Assembly: GCA_030533265.1 (NCBI GenBank)
Contig: JAUNJM010000001.1
Coordinates: forward strand, 1-64,000
Direction of reading: 5' to 3'
Length of the DNA stretch: 64,000 bases
From: Ruminococcus sp.
Lineage (GTDB): Bacteria > Bacillota > Clostridia > Oscillospirales > Ruminococcaceae
How positions within the stretch are numbered: the first letter of the stretch is position 1; each line of letters opens with the position of its first letter. The notes beneath the pieces are model-generated. The model did not search any database. It was not told the origin of the DNA and saw nothing but the letters and a program-made list of their open reading frames with translations. The translations under genes were made by a program, and so were the position numbers. Below, piece after piece: positions 59,050 through 64,000 of this stretch.

Positions 59050-60459
59050 TTAAAACCTAAAATACAAAAACGGATTAAACGAACCGTCAACAAGGAATGC
59101 CGTAATCACAGCGAGTAAAAGTGTCAGGATGACAGGTTCAGCAATGCATACAACAGCACTACCTTTTTGTGAGTGTTTCAACTTGTTCACAAGCGTTTTT
59201 ACGGCAGGAGTCGCACCGACAATAGCAACAACAAAGATAATACCATAATTTCTTAGCGAATATAGACTTTCGGTCGTTGTAAAAGGAAGATCACCAAAGC
59301 CGAACATTGCTTTTATTGTGTGCCAAACCTGTGACATATCGCCCATATCAAAGATTATGAAACTGATGAATATGGACAGAATCAGATAAACATGACCGAG
59401 TATCTTTGTTTTGTTGAGAAATTTTAGCAAAAACAGCTTTTCAATCATCAAAAGCAGTGCAAACCAGAGTCCCCATACAACGAAGTTCCAATCAGCACCG
59501 TGCCACAAGCCTGTTGCCATCCAGACGACAAGCAGATTCAGCATCCATCTGAGCTTTGAAACACGGTTGCCACCGAGTGGGATATAAAGATAATCACGAA
59601 ACCACGTGCCGAGTGACATATGCCATCTTCTCCAGAATTCAGTCGCACTTGACGAGATGTATGGATAGTTGAAGTTTTCGGGGAAACGGAATCCGAAGAT
59701 TTTCCCAAGACCGATAGCCATGTCCGAGTATCCTGAAAAATCGAAATAGATGTGCAAAGAGTATCCGAGAGCATATATCCACACAAAAAGTACTGACTTG
59801 TCACCTGAGGCTTTGAAACTTTCAACAAGCTCACCGAGAACATTTGCGATAAGTACTTTTTTTGATAAGCCTATTATAAATCTGCGTAAGCCCTCAGCAG
59901 TTGATAATACACTATGAATTCGGTTCTTAAGCTGGTCAGCAATATCCGAGTATCGCACAATAGGGCCTGCAATAAGTTGTGGGAACATTGAAACGTAAGT
60001 CGCAAAGTTGATAAAATTTTTCTGTACTGTTGCAACACGCCTGTAGACATCAACTGAATAACTCAGTATCTGGAACGTGTAAAAGCTTATTCCAATAGGC
60101 AGAGCGATTTTGAGAAGAGGCGTTGAAAATCCTGTTACAGCATTGAAATTAGCGATAAAAAAGTCAGCATACTTGAAATATGCAAGCATGCCGAGGCTGA
60201 GCAAAACAGTTGCCGTCAAAGAACTTTTTGCAGCAAGTCTTTTGTCATTGTTTATAAATTTTTCTATAAGCAGTCCGAAGAAATATCCCTGTACTATTGA
60301 AAAAGTCATGAGCAGGAGATATTTCGGTTCTCCCCAGCCGTAAAAGAACAGACTGGAAATAAGAATAACGCAGTTTTTAAGTCTTTTTGGTGCAAAAAAG
60401 TAAAGAAACAGAACGGCAGGGAGAAAGAAATACAAAAAATTGATGCTTGAAAAAAGCAT
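59050..60459 (-). CDS. MBOAT acyltransferase (AlgI/DltB-like)
   Basis: This 469-residue multi-pass membrane protein has the AlgI signature: FWRRWHMSLGTWFRDYLYIP, and the catalytic His in GLWHGADWNFVVWG. MBOAT proteins pass acyl groups from cytoplasmic acyl-CoA across the membrane. Paired with the AlgJ-like protein it likely acetylates a cell-wall or exopolysaccharide. Confidence 0.9.
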   Translation of the reverse strand: MLFSSINFLYFFLPAVLFLYFFAPKRLKNCVILISSLFFYGWGEPKYLLLMTFSIVQGYFFGLLIEKFINNDKRLAAKSSLTATVLLSLGMLAYFKYADFFIANFNAVTGFSTPLLKIALPIGISFYTFQILSYSVDVYRRVATVQKNFINFATYVSMFPQLIAGPIVRYSDIADQLKNRIHSVLSTAEGLRRFIIGLSKKVLIANVLGELVESFKASGDKSVLFVWIYALGYSLHIYFDFSGYSDMAIGLGKIFGFRFPENFNYPYISSSATEFWRRWHMSLGTWFRDYLYIPLGGNRVSKLRWMLNLLVVWMATGLWHGADWNFVVWGLWFALLLMIEKLFLLKFLNKTKILGHVYLILSIFISFIIFDMGDMSQVWHTIKAMFGFGDLPFTTTESLYSLRNYGIIFVVAIVGATPAVKTLVNKLKHSQKGSAVVCIAEPVILTLLLAVITAFLVDGSFNPFLYFRF

Positions 60460-60477
60460 AAAAACTATACTCCGATA

Positions 60478-61056
60478 TTATTCAATAATATTATCCTCTG
60501 AAACGAGTTTTGCATCAGGGAAAGCTTTTGTGAATTTTGTTTTGAAAGTATCAATAAACTCTGTTTTTCCAAAAGCAGTGATAAGGTCCTTGCCAATTGT
60601 GTAGAAAACAACCTTGTCAGGTATTCCGCACATCCACTGACGCTGGTGAAGAATACTTTCCTTCATGTCCTTTGCAAGAGTTGAAACGTCATCAGATTTT
60701 TTTGCACGCAGAACGCTGCAAGTAAAATTGTTAGCGTTCATCATATGCATAATAGAAGCAGCGTCTTCAAGCTTGCTAACTGATTCTATAGGCATACCGA
60801 GTGCATTTTCAACAGCGTTAGGGTCATCAAGACTATATTTCCCCGGGCCTTCAGGGTTCTGATTTTCTTCAGTATAATCTCCACCTGCGACAGGGAACTT
60901 TTCGTCATCACTATAAGAATCCCAGACTGTGTTGAGCAGTGCCAGAGGGCTTTCAGCAGACACATCTTTCTTAGAATCTTCTTTTTTGCTCTCCGAGCAG
61001 GAAACCATAGCAAGCATCATAACACCTGCAAGAAAGAGTGAAATTATTTTTTTCAT
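60478..61056 (-). CDS. Lipoprotein of unknown function
   Basis: This 192-residue lipoprotein (leader MKKIISLFLAGVMMLAMVSC, Cys20) is first in the operon with the MBOAT and AlgJ-like genes (18-base gap). The body has no motif I know; WDSYSDDEKFPVAGGDY and RQWMCGIPDKVVFYTIGKD stand out. Met 61056 is supported by GGAGG. Position suggests a surface role alongside polymer acetylation. Confidence 0.7.
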   Translation of the reverse strand: MKKIISLFLAGVMMLAMVSCSESKKEDSKKDVSAESPLALLNTVWDSYSDDEKFPVAGGDYTEENQNPEGPGKYSLDDPNAVENALGMPIESVSKLEDAASIMHMMNANNFTCSVLRAKKSDDVSTLAKDMKESILHQRQWMCGIPDKVVFYTIGKDLITAFGKTEFIDTFKTKFTKAFPDAKLVSEDNIIE

Positions 61057-61162
61057 AAAATGATCCTCCGTTTTAAAACATAATTGCATTAATATTATCA
61101 CATAAAATATGTAAATAATCCATTGATATAGTACACAAAAAACAACAGAAATTCTTATTTAT

Positions 61163-61187
61163 GTTGACTTATAAGAATTTTGTCAAC
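61163..61187. repeat. Short inverted repeat in the hisC-lipoprotein spacer
   Basis: GTTGAC / GTCAAC 13 bases apart. Could be an operator. The rest of 61057-61322 holds the lipoprotein promoter region and nothing else I can support. Confidence 0.25.
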
Positions 61188-61322
61188 AAGGGGCTTTGAT
61201 GTGCTTTGTGAAGGCTGTTGATAAAGCTGAGAAAAACAAGCTATTAAAAAGTACGTATCTTTTGGTTATTTCTTTTTTGGCGTTGAAACAATTTTAATCA
61301 ACCCTTTTAAGCTCGGATTTGT

Positions 61323-62384
61323 TTAGCTGAGAAAGTTCTCTATAGCAGACAGAAAAGCGTCCATTTCCTCGTCAGTGCCGATAGTTATGCGAAGATATTG
61401 CTCTATCCTTGGTTTGTTGAAGTATCTGATAAAAATCTTTCTTGTTTTAAGATATTCAAAAATCTCGGTTGCATCGTGTTCGGGATGCGTTGCAAAAAGG
61501 AAGTTGGTAGAGCTTTCAAGCACCTTGAAATTGAATTCTTTCAGAGCTTTGCTTACACGCTCTCTTGTCGCGATAACTTTGTTTACTGTCTGCTCAAAAT
61601 ATTCTTTGTCGTTTATGGATGCAATACCTGTCCGGATAGCAATGCTGTCCATTGGGTATGAGTTGTAGGAATCTTTAACAGCGTCCATGTATGAGATAAG
61701 ATAAGGGCTTGCAAAAGCACAGGCAACACGCATACCCGCCATAGATCTTGACTTTGAGAACGTCTGAGTTACAACAAGATTATCATATTTGTCGATAAGT
61801 TCGACAGCAGAATACTTTCCGAAATCGGCATAGGCTTCATCAATTATGACAATGCAGTCACGATTATGTTCAAGCAGATCGACAATAAAATCCCTGCCCT
61901 CACCGATAGATGTGGGAGCATTCGGATTCGGGATAACAACACCACCATTTGGTTCATAGTAATCCTTGACGTTTATCCTGAAATCTTCATCAACAGCATA
62001 GGTTTTTGACGGGATTTTCAAAAGCTCACACCAGACCGGATAAAAAGAGTATGTAACATCAGGATAAACTATTGGCAGATCGGAGTTAAAAAAAGCTCTG
62101 AAAGCCGTTGCAAGAACATCGTCCGAGCCGTTTCCGGTGAACACATTCTCTTTCTTTACGCCATAATATTCAGCAATAGCCTCACGCAGAGGAGAAGCGT
62201 CAATGGACGGATATTTTTTCAGATCACCATAGCTGAAATGGTCGAGGACTTTTCTTACCTCAGGTGATGGGGGATAGGGATTTTCGTTTGCGTTGAGCTT
62301 TATAATATCGTCAAATTCAGGTTGCTCACCGGCAACATAGGGTTCAATGTTTATCAGGTTTTTCTGCCATGGGGTTTCACTCAT
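61323..62384 (-). CDS. hisC: Histidinol-phosphate aminotransferase
   Basis: This 353-residue PLP enzyme of histidine synthesis shows KLNANENPYPPSPEV, FTGNGSDDVLATAFRAF, IIDEAYADFG, and the Lys-bearing TQTFSKSRSMAGMRV. Start at 62384 after AAAGGAAAAG. No other his gene lies nearby, so it stands outside a his operon; related aminotransferase activity on other substrates is possible. Confidence 0.88.
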   Translation of the reverse strand: MSETPWQKNLINIEPYVAGEQPEFDDIIKLNANENPYPPSPEVRKVLDHFSYGDLKKYPSIDASPLREAIAEYYGVKKENVFTGNGSDDVLATAFRAFFNSDLPIVYPDVTYSFYPVWCELLKIPSKTYAVDEDFRINVKDYYEPNGGVVIPNPNAPTSIGEGRDFIVDLLEHNRDCIVIIDEAYADFGKYSAVELIDKYDNLVVTQTFSKSRSMAGMRVACAFASPYLISYMDAVKDSYNSYPMDSIAIRTGIASINDKEYFEQTVNKVIATRERVSKALKEFNFKVLESSTNFLFATHPEHDATEIFEYLKTRKIFIRYFNKPRIEQYLRITIGTDEEMDAFLSAIENFLS

Positions 62385-62455
62385 AATCTTTTCCTTTCTT
62401 GTCTTTTTGACAATGAACATAAATATTATCGTAGATTATAATTATACAGCACATT

Positions 62456-63787
62456 TTATGACTCATCAGTACCGATAAGGTTTACTGACATTTCTGAGTC
62501 AAGACTTTCAACATCACGAAGCTTACGATTTATCTGTCTTGTCCTTACACCGACGAGCTTGTCTATCTCCTCATCAGCCTGACGTAATCTGTTTCGTGCA
62601 GAATCAAGAACCTTTTCAAACGTTAGGAATTCGGTTTTAACGGCTCCGAGAACCTGCCATACTTCGCTGCTTCGCTTCTGGATAGCAAGAGTCCTGAAGC
62701 CCATTTGTAAAGAGTTCAGCATAGCAGCCATTGTTGATGGACCTGCAATGTTGACCTTGTAATCTTTCTGCAGAATCTCAACAAGTCCATGGTTTACAAC
62801 CTCGGCATAAAGTCCTTCAAAAGGCAGGAACATTATTGCAAAGTTTGTTGTGTGAGGAGGAGCAATGTACTTTTCGTTGATGTCCTTAGCACACTTTTTG
62901 ATGATAGTTTCAAGGTTCTTGTAAGCAGCCTTGACAGCCTCAGCAGAGCCTGATTCATAAGCGTCCTGCAATGCCGAGTATGTATCACCCGGGAACTTTG
63001 AGTCGATAGGCAGATATATATGCTCACCATCAGCATTTCCCGGGAGTTTTACAGCAAACTCAACACGGTTTGAACTGTTTGGAACAGTCGGAACTTCGGT
63101 ATCATACTGTTCGGGAGTCAGGATCTCCTGCAAAATAGCACCGAGCTGAATCTCACCGAGAATACCTCTTGTCTTGACGTTGGAAAGTACCTTTTTCAGA
63201 TCACCGACACCTGTAGCAAGGTTCTGCATTTCACCCAGTCCCTTATAAACCTCCTCAAGACGTTCGCTGACCAGCTTGAACGACTGATTCATCTTGTCTT
63301 CCAAAGTTTTCTGGAGCTTTTCGTCAACGGTAGTCCTTATCTGATCAAGCTTTTTGTTGTTATCCTCTTGGATATAATTCAGCTGTTTTGAGATAGTCGC
63401 ACGCATTGCCTCAAGCTTCTGTTCGTTATTGGATTCCAGCGTCTTGAAGCGGTTTTCAAGGGTTTTCATCTGAGCAGTGACAGAATCGCCCGTTGCCTGT
63501 TGCTTGTCGGAGATATTCTTGTCCATATCGCTGAGCTTTTCGGACTGTGCCGAAAAAGCACTTTTCTGGTTCTCAATAAGCATATCGCCAAGCGTTTTGA
63601 CCGAATTCTGAATATTCTCGTTAATTTCCTTACGCTGTTCTCTTTCGTTCTGAGCATTATCGGAACGTATTTTTTCAAATTGTTCTGAGAGTCTGTCATG
63701 GTTGTCATCTTTTTTCAGGCTGACAGCGAGCAAAACTATCAGCAAAACTATAATAACTATGCAACATATAAAAACAGCAGTCTGCAT
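62456..63787 (-). CDS. rmuC: DNA recombination protein RmuC
   Basis: This 443-residue protein has one N-terminal membrane helix (~4-23), a long coiled coil (~30-190) and the RmuC nuclease-like domain (GILGEIQLGAILQEILTPEQ, LPIDSKFPGDTY, LPFEGLYAEVV). RmuC limits recombination between inverted repeats. It is divergent from recG, another recombination gene. Confidence 0.93.
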   Translation of the reverse strand: MQTAVFICCIVIIVLLIVLLAVSLKKDDNHDRLSEQFEKIRSDNAQNEREQRKEINENIQNSVKTLGDMLIENQKSAFSAQSEKLSDMDKNISDKQQATGDSVTAQMKTLENRFKTLESNNEQKLEAMRATISKQLNYIQEDNNKKLDQIRTTVDEKLQKTLEDKMNQSFKLVSERLEEVYKGLGEMQNLATGVGDLKKVLSNVKTRGILGEIQLGAILQEILTPEQYDTEVPTVPNSSNRVEFAVKLPGNADGEHIYLPIDSKFPGDTYSALQDAYESGSAEAVKAAYKNLETIIKKCAKDINEKYIAPPHTTNFAIMFLPFEGLYAEVVNHGLVEILQKDYKVNIAGPSTMAAMLNSLQMGFRTLAIQKRSSEVWQVLGAVKTEFLTFEKVLDSARNRLRQADEEIDKLVGVRTRQINRKLRDVESLDSEMSVNLIGTDES

Positions 63788-63877
63788 TAAAACATCTCCC
63801 CTGAAATAAAGTTATCTAAATTATAACATACTTATACTTTTTTCGCAAGCAAAAAAAGAGCATACTGTCTTGTGTAC

Positions 63878-63906
63878 TTGAAAAACATGAGAAAATGTGG
63901 TATCAT
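63878..63906 (+). promoter_or_regulatory. Promoter for recG
   Basis: TTGAAA 63878-63883, 17 bases, TATCAT 63901-63906. Confidence 0.6.
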
Positions 63907-63946
63907 AAATGTAAACAACAGCATTTGGCAGAGGAGGTGTTTTTTC

Positions 63947-64000
63947 ATGATGTCAGCAGAGTTTCAAAAGGATATAACGTATCTGAAAGGAGTAGGACCG
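63947..64000 (+). CDS. recG: RecG helicase, N-terminal 18 codons
   Basis: The frame MMSAEFQKDITYLKGVGP matches the start of the ATP-dependent helicase RecG (the LKGVGP motif begins its wedge domain). Ribosome-binding site GGAGGTG. Cut by the window edge; the start may be the second Met. Confidence 0.75.
   Translation, partial: MMSAEFQKDITYLKGVGP

Overview
The window comes from a low-GC, anaerobic, fibre-degrading Firmicute of the Ruminococcaceae, most likely a Ruminococcus near R. albus. Evidence: family GH8 and GH5 glycosidases, a cellobiose 2-epimerase closely resembling the R. albus enzyme as I remember it, a type II fatty-acid cluster that uses FabK, the spore protease gene gpr, and near-consensus TTGACA-N17-TATAAT promoters in front of many genes. 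This genus call rests on recognised protein families; no database search was run.

Layout. 1-3532: end of a surface-module gene, then a secreted GH8 enzyme carrying a near-identical copy of that module, then a gene remnant. 3575-13396 (minus): L,D-transpeptidase; a compact set of two tandem GH5 lipoproteins, a PHP-domain protein, cellobiose 2-epimerase and a DUF1015 protein; secA. 13571-23774: fatty-acid synthesis (fabH, fabK, fabG, fabF, accB, fabZ, accC, accD, accA, acpP on minus; fabD on plus), with two small genes that each appear to carry a one-base frameshift. 23855-28635: aroK, a zinc-ribbon membrane protein, an orphan sugar-binding lipoprotein, gpr, rpsT and tRNA-Pro(CGG).

28752-53545 is a nitrogen/glutamine island with visibly higher GC and different codon choice from both flanks. 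It begins beside tRNA-Pro with a tyrosine-recombinase remnant. On minus it holds carA, carB, purF, pyrG, nfnA, nfnB, an Amt-PII fusion, type III glutamine synthetase and glutamate dehydrogenase. On plus it holds a split glutamate synthase (three GltB-domain genes, a ferredoxin, a flavin reductase and an overlooked 51-residue membrane protein), type I glutamine synthetase and an ANTAR-domain regulator. A repeated RNA hairpin family with the shared core GCAAAGGCGT lies in front of gdhA, glnN, the purC remnant and the glutamate synthase operon, mostly as intrinsic terminators. The model I infer is that the ANTAR protein binds these hairpins and prevents termination, forming a nitrogen-controlled antitermination regulon.

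The island is also full of deletion scars: asnB cut to its first ~60 codons but still behind an asparagine-type T-box; purC fused out of frame to the end of purA; purB fused to two pieces of guaA; dapF cut after 19 codons beside the integrase remnant. The intact survivors are mainly ammonia- and glutamine-handling enzymes.

53603-64000 returns to host-like sequence: a cytidylate-kinase-like gene, an ArsB/NhaD-type permease, a DUF1846 gene, an AlgI/AlgJ-like O-acetylation pair with a lipoprotein, hisC, rmuC and the first codons of recG.
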